A DNA stretch of 5,416 nt from an uncultured Bacteroidota bacterium (GTDB lineage: Bacteria > Bacteroidota > Bacteroidia > Chitinophagales > Chitinophagaceae). This document shows positions 1 through 5,293 of this stretch, piece after piece. A program made the position numbers and the translations under genes. Positions within the stretch are counted from its first letter, which is position 1, and every line of letters begins with the position of its first letter. Under the pieces are notes generated by a model. That model was not told where the DNA came from. It searched no databases and saw nothing but the letters and a program-made list of their open reading frames with translations. The stretch spans positions 1 to 5,416 of the forward strand of contig CAIVKT010000012.1 of NCBI GenBank assembly GCA_903906615.1, read 5' to 3'.

Positions 1-29
1 AAATGATATTATTTCTTTGTGAAGATTAG

Positions 30-482
30 CTACTGCTCTGCTTTTGTCCATTTGGTAGTGCGACCCAGCAGGGAGAAGCCCACGTAGCCGCGCACATCCA
101 GTACATCACCGTTGAGGGTCATTTTACAACTGTATGTTTTGCCATTGGATGGGTCGTATATTTTGCCATCCTGGTAGCCGGTTTCGCCGTCCTTCTTAAA
201 CCCTTTGAGTACCAACAGGCCAAGTTCGGGGTCGTTTTGCCGGGCTTTATCGGGGTTGTGGATGTCTGTCTTGGGCTTGCCATCACGATTGGGTTCTTTG
301 AGCCATACTATCTTGCCGTAGAAGAGGCCGTCTGTGGCTTTATACACCTGTATTTTGGCTGTCTTTTCTTCGTTATACCACAGGTTGCGCTCCAGGGCAT
401 CCTTCTGGGCGAAGGCGACAGTACGCATACCCATCATAGCGATGGTAAGGAAAAGTATGTTGAGAATATGTTTTGGGCGCAT
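30..482 (-). CDS. Secreted DUF2147 domain protein
   Basis: The 150-aa protein has a typical Sec signal peptide: basic start (MRPKH), hydrophobic core at about residues 8-19, and likely cleavage after AFA (residue 25), leaving a mature protein that starts QKDALERN. The rest matches the DUF2147 family: an N-terminal Trp (W35) followed by a strand-rich KIQVYKATDGLFYGKIVWL stretch, then IYDPSNGKTYSCKMTL (about 108-123) and the C-terminal DVRGYVGFSLLGRTTKW block (about 129-145), which is the family's most recognisable signature. Family proteins are small, beta-rich and exported; their biochemical role is not established. It starts 25 bases after the GIN-domain gene stop and is the last gene of the run in this window, so co-transcription is likely. 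C119 is a lone cysteine. The family call is from memory of the motif; no specific function can be given. Confidence 0.88.
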   Translation of the reverse strand: MRPKHILNILFLTIAMMGMRTVAFAQKDALERNLWYNEEKTAKIQVYKATDGLFYGKIVWLKEPNRDGKPKTDIHNPDKARQNDPELGLLVLKGFKKDGETGYQDGKIYDPSNGKTYSCKMTLNGDVLDVRGYVGFSLLGRTTKWTKAEQ

Positions 483-506
483 AAAATGCAGTTTTAAATC
501 GCAGAA

Positions 507-1241
507 TCAATTGGCATCATCAACAGAGCCTGCACCGGATATTTCTTTTGTGATGACCGGGTGGCCTTTATAATCTATACTGCCGGCACCGCTGATGCTG
601 ACAATGAGCTTTTGGGAGGCAGTCACTTCACCACTGCCTGCGCCACTGATGCTGGCATCAGTTTCGAGCGTTTGCAGCGGGAAGGCAGATATATCGCCGG
701 TGCCGCTTAATGCGTAGGAGGCTTTCTTTACTGAACCGCCCTTCACCTCTATGTCGCCGGAGCCTGATACATGGGAAGAGAAATTGTCTACATTGAGGTT
801 ATCAATAGACACAGATGAGGAGCCGGATATCTGCAGGTCGAAGTTGCTGCCGGTGATGTTACCATGTATATCCGCATCAGGCGAGCCATTGAGGGTAATA
901 CCTGTAAGGGCGGGCATAGTGACCTCGGCGGTAAGGCTATCGCACTCTATCTGCCATGTTTCATCAAGGTCTGATGTGATGTGGAGCTTATTGCCTTCCA
1001 CAGTGGCCTTGAGGTGCTTGATGACATTGGCATAGCCATTGAGCACCACTGATGGCACAGCGCCTTCTTTGACGGTGATGCTTACGTTCACATCCACATC
1101 CGCCTGCACAGCGGAGAAAGAGCCTACCGGCATATTTTGCGAAGTGATGCTCCCCTCGCCTCTCAGCACATTTCTTTTGCACGAAGTGAAAGCCAATGTG
1201 GCCAGTATAACAATTGCAGGTAAAAGGAATTTCCTATTCAT
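507..1241 (-). CDS. GIN-domain (DUF2807) putative lipoprotein
   Basis: The 244-aa protein starts MNRKFLLP at the ATG at 1241. An in-frame TTG at 1256 overlaps the preceding gene's stop, but it would put non-signal residues before the clear signal sequence. The hydrophobic segment at 6-18 is followed by FTSC, so Cys21 is the likely lipidation site; Phe at -3 is slightly off the classical lipobox. From about residue 38 the pattern is that of the putative auto-transporter adhesin, head GIN domain family: SFSAVQADVDVNVSITVKEG, then repeated turns SGSSS, SGSGD, SGTGD, SGAGS, SGAGS, SGAGS every roughly 20 residues, as in a right-handed beta-solenoid. It ends in GAGSVDDAN. Family members are surface or periplasmic proteins of unknown role, common in Bacteroidota. 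The gene begins 11 bases after the CAVC-protein stop and lies 24 bases before the DUF2147 gene, which suggests an operon. Confidence 0.88.
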   Translation of the reverse strand: MNRKFLLPAIVILATLAFTSCKRNVLRGEGSITSQNMPVGSFSAVQADVDVNVSITVKEGAVPSVVLNGYANVIKHLKATVEGNKLHITSDLDETWQIECDSLTAEVTMPALTGITLNGSPDADIHGNITGSNFDLQISGSSSVSIDNLNVDNFSSHVSGSGDIEVKGGSVKKASYALSGTGDISAFPLQTLETDASISGAGSGEVTASQKLIVSISGAGSIDYKGHPVITKEISGAGSVDDAN

Positions 1242-1252
1242 AGCTTTATAGA

Positions 1253-1483
1253 TCAAAGCCCTTTTGCGGGCATTTCATTCCTGTTGTGCTTCCACCAGAT
1301 ATAGCCTAATGTACCCATGATAATGAGGGGCAGAAATGCGAGGTATATGATACCACCATTAAGCCCCTTGGCGCTTTTGCTATCCATGCCTGCAGCTACT
1401 TTAGTACATACAGCGCAGCCTTGCGCCCACGATGTGTGTGCGGTAAGGGCCATCAAAACAACGAGCAATAACCACTTTTTCAT
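1253..1483 (-). CDS. Small CAVC-motif membrane protein of the oxidase locus
   Basis: The 76-aa protein has a signal-like N-terminus (MKKWLLLVVLMALTAHTSWA) with likely cleavage after SWA, residue 20. A CAVC motif (C23, C26) follows immediately. A glycine- and lysine-containing linker (DSKSAKGLNGG) leads to one transmembrane segment at about 45-64 and a short basic tail (WWKHNRNE). If the signal is cleaved, the CxxC would sit at the extreme N-terminus of the mature protein on the outer face of the inner membrane. If not, the protein has two helices with the cysteines between them. I recall similar short cysteine-bearing proteins beside Bacteroidota oxidase genes, but know of no assigned function. 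The setting next to SCO and DUF420 genes makes a metal-handling or thiol role in oxidase assembly a reasonable guess, not a demonstrated one. Its start lies 36 bases after the DUF420 gene stop. Confidence 0.8.
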   Translation of the reverse strand: MKKWLLLVVLMALTAHTSWAQGCAVCTKVAAGMDSKSAKGLNGGIIYLAFLPLIIMGTLGYIWWKHNRNEMPAKGL

Positions 1484-1519
1484 ATTCTAAAATTACGTAG
1501 TAAATGTGAGTATACAAAA

Positions 1520-2080
1520 TCAGATATGGGGTACATAGTAAGGGCTGATGAGCAGGTATACCACCACACCGGTAATACTTACATACAACCATAACGGCCA
1601 GGTATAGCGTGCCAGCTTCTTATGCTTTTCATATTCGCCGCTGAGTGAGCGGTATGCAGTATAGAGTATAAACGGCAGTATAATGGTAGCGAGGGCTATG
1701 TGCGTGATGAGGATGAAGAGGTATACATAAAACAGCCAGTCGTGTGCGCCGCCATATTTGGTCTCGTTGGCCAGCAGGTGGTGCGCTATGTAGGACAACA
1801 GGAAGAGTACCGAAAGCACCATAGCCGCCAGCATCAGTTTCTTGTGCAACTCATACTTGCGGCTGCGCACTGCTATGAAGGCCCATATCAGCAATATAGA
1901 TACCATGGAATTGACGATGGCATTGAAGAGCGCAAAGAGATGCACATTAAATCCCAGATCGAGACCGGTTAGGAATTTCACATTCGCCAGGAAAGCCACT
2001 GCCACAAACACCACAACCGATACGGTGATGATGAATATATTGGCTTTCTTATCGTTTTTCTGTAATACAGGCTTTAGCAT
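1520..2080 (-). CDS. DUF420 family (CtaM/YozB-like) oxidase maturation protein
   Basis: The 186-aa integral membrane protein has about five helices (residues 14-32, 45-70, 80-102, 115-142, 160-180). Histidines sit at or near helix ends: H47, H79 in YELHKK, the pair H100/H101 in YIAHH, H113, H127 in ITHIALA, and H153 in YEKHKK. The YELHKKLM, YIAHHLL, ITHIALA and EKHKKLARYTWPLWLYVSITGV stretches are typical of DUF420. In Firmicutes this family is CtaM, needed for activity of heme A-type oxidases; it is assumed to act in oxidase maturation in the membrane, and the histidines could bind heme or metal. The position directly behind SCO and the oxidase subunits supports the same role here. The start ATG at 2080 has an AT-rich leader and no clear Shine-Dalgarno sequence, as is normal for Bacteroidota. 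Upstream lies a 459-bp repeat element, so this gene may have its own promoter. Confidence 0.9.
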   Translation of the reverse strand: MLKPVLQKNDKKANIFIITVSVVVFVAVAFLANVKFLTGLDLGFNVHLFALFNAIVNSMVSILLIWAFIAVRSRKYELHKKLMLAAMVLSVLFLLSYIAHHLLANETKYGGAHDWLFYVYLFILITHIALATIILPFILYTAYRSLSGEYEKHKKLARYTWPLWLYVSITGVVVYLLISPYYVPHI

Positions 2081-2100
2081 AAATTAAAAATTAAAATTCT

Positions 2101-2375
2101 CAAATTCCAAATTCCAGAGGACAAATTCCAAGTCCCAGGTTCCAAATTCCAAGGTATAAATTCCAAATCCCAAGTTCCAAATTCCAAAGTATAAATTCCA
2201 AATCCCAGGTTACAAATTCCAAGGTATAAATTCCAAATCCCAAGTTCCAAATTCCAAATTCCAAAGTATAAATTCCAAATCCCAGGTTACAAATTCCAAG
2301 GTATAAATTCCAAATCCCAAGTTCCAAATTCCAAAGTATAAATTCCAAATCCCAGGTTCCAAATTCCAAATCCCA
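2101..2375. repeat. Heptad AATTCCA/AATCCCA array with ~70-bp super-units
   Basis: This part of the gene-free stretch between the SCO and DUF420 genes is built from 7-base words of the type AAATTCC and AAATCCC, broken by GTATA and GGTTAC/GGTTCC variants. A longer unit beginning GGTATAAATTCC starts at 2153, 2223 and 2300, so units of 70, 77 and about 70 bases follow one another. The middle one is longer by exactly one heptad, and a degenerate partial copy occupies 2101-2152. The array gives a 100-residue minus-strand reading frame of W/N/L/E/F/G/I-rich repeats, which I regard as an artefact. Arrays of this kind are common between Bacteroidota genes; their function is unknown to me. Confidence 0.93.
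2185..2216 (-). promoter_or_regulatory. Promoter-like TTTG-N19-TATACTTTG inside repeat (one of three)
   Basis: On the minus strand TTTG (2216-2213) is followed after 19 bases by TATACTTTG (2193-2185). The same pair recurs at 2293-2262 and 2363-2332, once per super-unit. The reported Bacteroidota sigma-A consensus is TTTG near -33 and TAnnTTTG near -7, about 20 bases apart. Here the downstream box has one extra base between TA and TTTG. All three point toward the DUF420 gene at 2080. TTTG is inherently frequent in this array, so chance is a serious alternative. Confidence 0.25.
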
Positions 2376-2402
2376 TCCGATGGCTATCCCTTGCCAAGGC
2401 AC

Positions 2403-2420
2403 TCCCGATAGCTATCGGGA
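2403..2420. repeat. Perfect 18-bp palindrome, left copy
   Basis: The sequence TCCCGATAGCTATCGGGA is its own reverse complement over all 18 bases; symmetry ends at the flanking C on each side. There is no loop and no T-run on either side, so it is not a standard intrinsic terminator. It could form a cruciform or hairpin in nucleic acid, or serve as a dimeric protein site. An identical copy lies at 5290-5307. A decayed version, CCGATGGCTATC, lies at 2377-2388, with 11 of 12 bases matching. Confidence 0.95.
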
Positions 2421-2487
2421 CTATGCTACATCTTCCATCGCTAAAGCTATTGCAGATGAAAAGGGGAAATTTCCAACGCAGGCTAAA

Positions 2488-2542
2488 TCACATTCCTCAC
2501 ATTCAATCACATTCCTCACATTCAACTACATTCCTCACATTA
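2488..2542. repeat. CACATT array: three 19-bp tandem units
   Basis: A 19-base unit (TCACATTCCTCACATTCAA) occurs exactly at 2488-2506 and 2507-2525, then in altered and shortened form to 2542. Within it, the CACATT/TACATT words begin at 2489, 2498, 2508, 2517, 2527 and 2536, so spacing alternates 9 and 10 bases. The array ends in the TTA that is the SCO gene's stop codon on the minus strand, leaving no spacer between gene and repeat. The 67 bases between the palindrome and this array (2421-2487) hold nothing I recognise. Confidence 0.92.
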
Positions 2543-3259
2543 CTTTTTATGGTTTTTCTCCAGGGTGAGGAGCACTATATCATCGGCACATTTTCTCACA
2601 TCGGTGTCGTTGAGGCCATCGTAGTAGCCGCGCACCATCCGCTCCCTATCCAGCAGTATGAATTGCTGCGTATGGATGAAGTCTTCTGCGCTGCCATCGC
2701 CGGGGCCGGTCTCTACGCCCAGCTCGTGGCGGGCATAGTTGTAGATGGCATGTTTATCGCCGGTGAGGAACCACCATTTATCGTGGTTGGCATTAAAGCG
2801 ATCGGCATAGGTACGTAGTACCTGGAAGCTGTCGTAACCGGGATCTACAGTGATGGATACGAATTGCACAATTGTATCGAGCTGCGCCTCTTTCTTAGGG
2901 TCTTTGCGAAAGCTGGTTTGCAACAACTCCATGCTTTTGCTGATGCGCGGGCATATAGCAGGGCAGCGGGTAAAGATGAAGTCGATGACCACCATCTTAC
3001 CGGCGAGATCTTTGTTAAGCGATATTTTCTTCCCCAGTTGGTTGGTGAGTTCTATATCGGCCACATGATGGTAGAGTGTATCGCGCGTTCGTTTACCGGA
3101 GGCATTCAAGGTGTCTATCTTCTCTATGCCATAATAGCCTGGCATCTTCACCACACCTTTGGAAAGATGGTTGACCACAAAATAGCAAAATAGCGGTACC
3201 AATAAGGCTACCGCTATTCCTGCAAAAAATTTATCGTTGGATCTTTTTTTAGTACTCAT
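2540..3259 (-). CDS. sco1: SCO1/SenC family copper chaperone
   Basis: The 239-aa protein has an N-terminal membrane anchor (about residues 11-30) and a periplasmic thioredoxin-fold domain. The copper-binding set is complete: C99 and C103 in FTRCPAICPRIS (CxxxC), and the distal His H196 in DFIHTQQFILLDRE. The ITVDPGYDSFQVLRTYADRF segment (about 136-155) is the usual SCO signature. SCO proteins deliver copper to, or reduce, the CuA site of cytochrome oxidase subunit II. I chose the ATG at 3259 (MSTKKRSNDK). A longer in-frame ATG at 3307 adds 16 residues that fall entirely inside the subunit IV gene and are not typical of the family. With this start, the gene overlaps the subunit IV gene by 11 bases in another frame, suggesting translational coupling. 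The stop codon forms the edge of a CACATT repeat array. Confidence 0.95.
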   Translation of the reverse strand: MSTKKRSNDKFFAGIAVALLVPLFCYFVVNHLSKGVVKMPGYYGIEKIDTLNASGKRTRDTLYHHVADIELTNQLGKKISLNKDLAGKMVVIDFIFTRCPAICPRISKSMELLQTSFRKDPKKEAQLDTIVQFVSITVDPGYDSFQVLRTYADRFNANHDKWWFLTGDKHAIYNYARHELGVETGPGDGSAEDFIHTQQFILLDRERMVRGYYDGLNDTDVRKCADDIVLLTLEKNHKK

Positions 3260-3704
3260 TTGGATTTGCCGGAGCGCTTGTAACGTGTGTTCGTGAAGGG
3301 GATTCATTGTTCATGCGCAGCCAGAAACCGCCGTCAGCAAGGAAGGCAATGATGAACCAGACGAACAGCACCAATGGTATCAGTACCGTTACCTTAAAGC
3401 CTTTGAACTCATCGCCAAGGTGCATGAACACGGCTACGATGTAACCGGCCTTTACGAGTGTAAGCGCAAGGAAGATGAAGTTAGCAACGGCGCGGGGCAT
3501 CTTGTGGCTGAACATCATACCCATTACCACCTCTACTATTGTGATAACGAGGAGGAACCAGAATATCTTCCAGATGCGGCCCACCTGTTTTTTGCTCTCT
3601 TCGGAGTTCACATCACTATGATGCGCCAATACGCCTGAATAAAGCTTCGACTGATCGCCCTCGTATAAATGCTGAATATTGTTTGAATTATGATGTCCGG
3701 ACAT
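3249..3704 (-). CDS. ctaF: Cytochrome c oxidase subunit IV (CtaF/COX4_pro type)
   Basis: The 151-aa protein has a soluble, His- and Asn-rich N-terminus (MSGHHNSNNIQHLYEG; further H28/H29) followed by three transmembrane helices at about 45-65, 72-95 and 103-123. The second helix ends in the family-typical YIVAVFMHLGDE motif (about 88-99), and the third runs IPLVLFVWFIIAFLADGGFW. This is the layout of the small bacterial subunit IV of heme-copper oxidases (CtaF/CyoD-like), a non-catalytic membrane subunit that stabilises the complex. The polar tail after residue 130 (NNESPSRTHVTSAPANPNEY) is extra and variable. The gene lies 77 bases after the 252-aa subunit III gene and overlaps the SCO gene start, so it sits inside the oxidase operon. 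Confidence 0.92.
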   Translation of the reverse strand: MSGHHNSNNIQHLYEGDQSKLYSGVLAHHSDVNSEESKKQVGRIWKIFWFLLVITIVEVVMGMMFSHKMPRAVANFIFLALTLVKAGYIVAVFMHLGDEFKGFKVTVLIPLVLFVWFIIAFLADGGFWLRMNNESPSRTHVTSAPANPNEY

Positions 3705-3753
3705 GTTGAATATTGTTGTTGATGAATTTTTTAATTTTTCTACAATTTGTCTT

Positions 3754-3781
3754 TCGACTTTCTACTATAGACCTTCTACTA
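3754..3781 (-). repeat. 14-bp tandem pair after subunit III stop
   Basis: Directly after the stop codon of the 252-aa subunit III gene, the minus strand reads TAGTAGAAGGTCTA then TAGTAGAAAGTCGA, two 14-base units differing at two positions, followed by a fading third (AAGACAAATTGTAGAA). It fills much of the 77-base gap before the subunit IV gene. No T-run typical of a terminator follows, so read-through into subunit IV is expected. Confidence 0.7.
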
Positions 3782-4540
3782 TTACAGCAGGTAGAAGCAG
3801 GTGAACACGAATACCCATACCAGGTCCACAAAGTGCCAGTAGAGGCCTATCTTCTCTACCATCTCGTAGTGGCCACGGCGCTCGTACACACCATTAACGG
3901 TATTGACCAGTATGAGTATGTTGAAGATAACACCCGACGTAACGTGGCCGCCGTGGAAGCCCGTGATGGTGAAGAAGTAGTTGAAGAACAGGTGCGTAGA
4001 CTGCTTAGCCAGATCGGGATTTGTATTGATCACATTCCCTACTTTATGCAGGTTGAAGAAATGCGCAAAATCTTTCACAGGAATACCCGCATCGAGGAAA
4101 GACCCCCACCAGCCGCCTTCGCTGTGCAGGTGCGTCCATTCCCATGCCTGGCAGCTGAGGAAGCAGATACCACCGATGATGGTCCACAACAGCCATTTGG
4201 CTACATTCTTCTTATCGCCATAGTGGCCGGCATGTACAGCAAGTACCATGGTCACAGAACTCATGATCAGGATAAAGGTCATCAAACTCACAAATACTAA
4301 CGGCAGGTCGCTCTCGCCCATGAAGGGGAAAGACTTGAACACCTGGTTGGCATCGGGCCATACTGTGCTGAAAAAGCGCGTGGTACCATAAGAGATCAGG
4401 AGCGCACCGAAGGTAAGCGCATCCGATAATAGGAAAAACCACATCATCATTTTTCCATAGCTCACGTTATAAGGTGAGCGGCCGCCGGCCCATAATTTAG
4501 GCTCCGGTGCTGTTGTTACTACTGTTGCTTGTTGTGACAT
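3782..4540 (-). CDS. ctaE: Cytochrome c oxidase subunit III (252-aa copy)
   Basis: The protein has the five-helix bacterial subunit III plan: helices at about 33-53, 82-104, 116-132, 184-213 and 234-252. Diagnostic motifs are SYGKMMMWFFLLSDALTFGALL (start of helix 1), FFTITGFHGGHVTSG (about 189-203) and the C-terminal YWHFVDLVWVFVF (about 234-246). Subunit III is a non-catalytic core subunit that protects the binuclear centre and affects proton uptake. D40 sits where mitochondrial and Paracoccus subunit III have the conserved DCCD-reactive Glu (alignment by eye). A hydrophilic segment of about 50 residues (134-183, with WEWTHLHSEGGWWG and several His) separates helices 3 and 4. It is the second of two tandem subunit III genes, 51 bases after the 203-aa copy, and is followed by subunit IV. 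Confidence 0.95.
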   Translation of the reverse strand: MSQQATVVTTAPEPKLWAGGRSPYNVSYGKMMMWFFLLSDALTFGALLISYGTTRFFSTVWPDANQVFKSFPFMGESDLPLVFVSLMTFILIMSSVTMVLAVHAGHYGDKKNVAKWLLWTIIGGICFLSCQAWEWTHLHSEGGWWGSFLDAGIPVKDFAHFFNLHKVGNVINTNPDLAKQSTHLFFNYFFTITGFHGGHVTSGVIFNILILVNTVNGVYERRGHYEMVEKIGLYWHFVDLVWVFVFTCFYLL

Positions 4541-4591
4541 AGACTGTTTTAAGTATCAGTTGCGAATCCGGGTGCGAATTTCGAAACTATT

Positions 4592-5203
4592 TTAATTATT
4601 TACCAGAAAGAACACAAATAAATATAACCACAATACATCTACAAAGTGCCAGTACGTAGCCACGATCTCCAAACCTGTGGCGCTGTACGTCTTCACTTTG
4701 GTTCTAAATGCGCGGAAAAATACAAAGAATAATGCAATAATCCCACCCAATAAATGTGCAAGATGTAATCCGGCGATAATAAAGAGGAAAGATTCGCTCG
4801 GATTGCCGTTTACTTTCACGGGCGCCATCTCATTGAGCACCTGCCCGTTGATGTGCACCTGCTGTAACTGGTGGTACAACTGGTAGAACCCCTCCATCTG
4901 CAACAAACCGAAAACAATGCCTAAAATAAGTGTGCCGGTAATGAGCAGCCTGAACTGCGGCATAGCCCTGTTTTTGAAGGCGCGCACGCCCAAAAACATA
5001 GTAATACTACTGGTGAAGATAGCTGCGGTAGAATACCAGAAAGTAACCGGCAGGTGGAATAAACGCCAGTTGCCCTGCGCCTCGCGCACCATATAGCCGC
5101 TGGTAAGGCCCGCAAAAGCCATACTCATACTCGCCATAGCCACCCACATCATGAACTTTTGTGGATGTATCTTCCGCCTTTCCTTTACTAATACCGTGTC
5201 CAT
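4592..5203 (-). CDS. Cytochrome c oxidase subunit III-like protein (203-aa copy)
   Basis: The 203-aa protein is a diverged subunit III. After a basic N-terminus (KERRKIHPQKF), helices run at about 17-38, 55-75, 85-103, 137-163 and 180-201. The family marks are FIIAGLHLAHLLGG (about 141-154, matching the GFHGxHV region of the other copy) and YWHFVDVLWLYLFVFF (about 184-199). The conserved carboxylate of helix 1 is replaced: by eye, M26 in MASMSMAF aligns with Asp40 of the 252-aa copy and with Glu in canonical subunit III. E104 in LLQMEGFYQLYHQ is acidic but at the helix 3 end. Tandem unequal subunit III genes are usual in Bacteroidota oxidase loci, where both are thought to be part of one oxidase. 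The start ATG at 5203 follows GGGG by five bases, with a small hairpin just upstream. The gene before it lies outside this window; a heme O synthase is often found there. Confidence 0.92.
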   Translation of the reverse strand: MDTVLVKERRKIHPQKFMMWVAMASMSMAFAGLTSGYMVREAQGNWRLFHLPVTFWYSTAAIFTSSITMFLGVRAFKNRAMPQFRLLITGTLILGIVFGLLQMEGFYQLYHQLQQVHINGQVLNEMAPVKVNGNPSESFLFIIAGLHLAHLLGGIIALFFVFFRAFRTKVKTYSATGLEIVATYWHFVDVLWLYLFVFFLVNN

Positions 5204-5208
5204 AAATA

Positions 5209-5227
5209 CCCCAAACCCCTAAAGGGG
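5209..5227 (-). promoter_or_regulatory. C4/G4 hairpin in leader of first subunit III gene
   Basis: On the minus strand the leader reads GCCCCTTTAGGGGTTTGGGG, then five bases, then the start ATG at 5203. CCCC (5227-5224) can pair with the nearby GGGG (5219-5216) as a tight hairpin, or with the second GGGG (5212-5209), which sits at ribosome-binding distance. The same CCCCTAAAGGGG motif is familiar from many Bacteroidota intergenic regions, so it may be a dispersed repeat rather than a specific regulator of this gene. Confidence 0.4.
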
Positions 5228-5244
5228 CTTCTCCTTATTTTTAA

Positions 5245-5293
5245 AAATTCTAAATCCCAAATTCCAAATCCCAAATTCCAAATCACAAATCCC
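5245..5293. repeat. Short heptad array, right copy
   Basis: Seven consecutive 7-base words stand in perfect register: AAATTCT, AAATCCC, AAATTCC, AAATCCC, AAATTCC, AAATCAC, AAATCCC. The last word supplies the first four bases of the 18-bp palindrome. It lies upstream of the first subunit III gene and is the short counterpart of the array at 2101-2375. Both are entered from an AT-rich TTAAAATTCT-like leader (2091-2100 and 5241-5251). Confidence 0.9.

Noticed and set aside
1242..1256. TTG start for the GIN-domain protein
   Set aside because: It would overlap the preceding stop and add five residues before a normal signal peptide; the ATG at 1241 is better.
2100..2402. 100-aa minus-strand reading frame rich in W, N, L, E, F, G and I
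   Set aside because: It is entirely a translation of the 7-bp repeat array, which has no stops in any frame; it has no domain and no separate support.
2403..2420. Palindrome as an intrinsic terminator
   Set aside because: There is no loop and no T-run on either strand at either copy.
2488..2542. CRISPR-like array
   Set aside because: Units of 19 bp are directly adjacent with no unique spacers; this is a plain tandem repeat.
2423..2818. 131-aa plus-strand reading frame
   Set aside because: It runs through the CACATT array and then antisense to the SCO gene, with no recognisable protein features.
3260..3307. Longer SCO start adding 16 residues (MNPLHEHTLQALRQIQ)
   Set aside because: The extension lies wholly within the subunit IV coding sequence and precedes a normal SCO N-terminus (MSTKKRSNDK plus membrane anchor).
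3773..3797. CTTCTAC...GTAGAAG inverted repeat around the subunit III stop as a terminator
   Set aside because: The stem is only 7 bp and AT-rich, the 11-base loop contains the stop codon, and no T-run follows on the transcript strand.
3713..4300. 195-aa plus-strand reading frame
   Set aside because: It lies antisense to the 252-aa subunit III gene, whose motifs are unmistakable. The plus-strand product shows no recognisable domain.
4561..4579. TGCGAAT direct repeat (4561 and 4573) between the subunit III genes
   Set aside because: Two short copies 12 bp apart in a 51-bp gap are not enough to support an operator.
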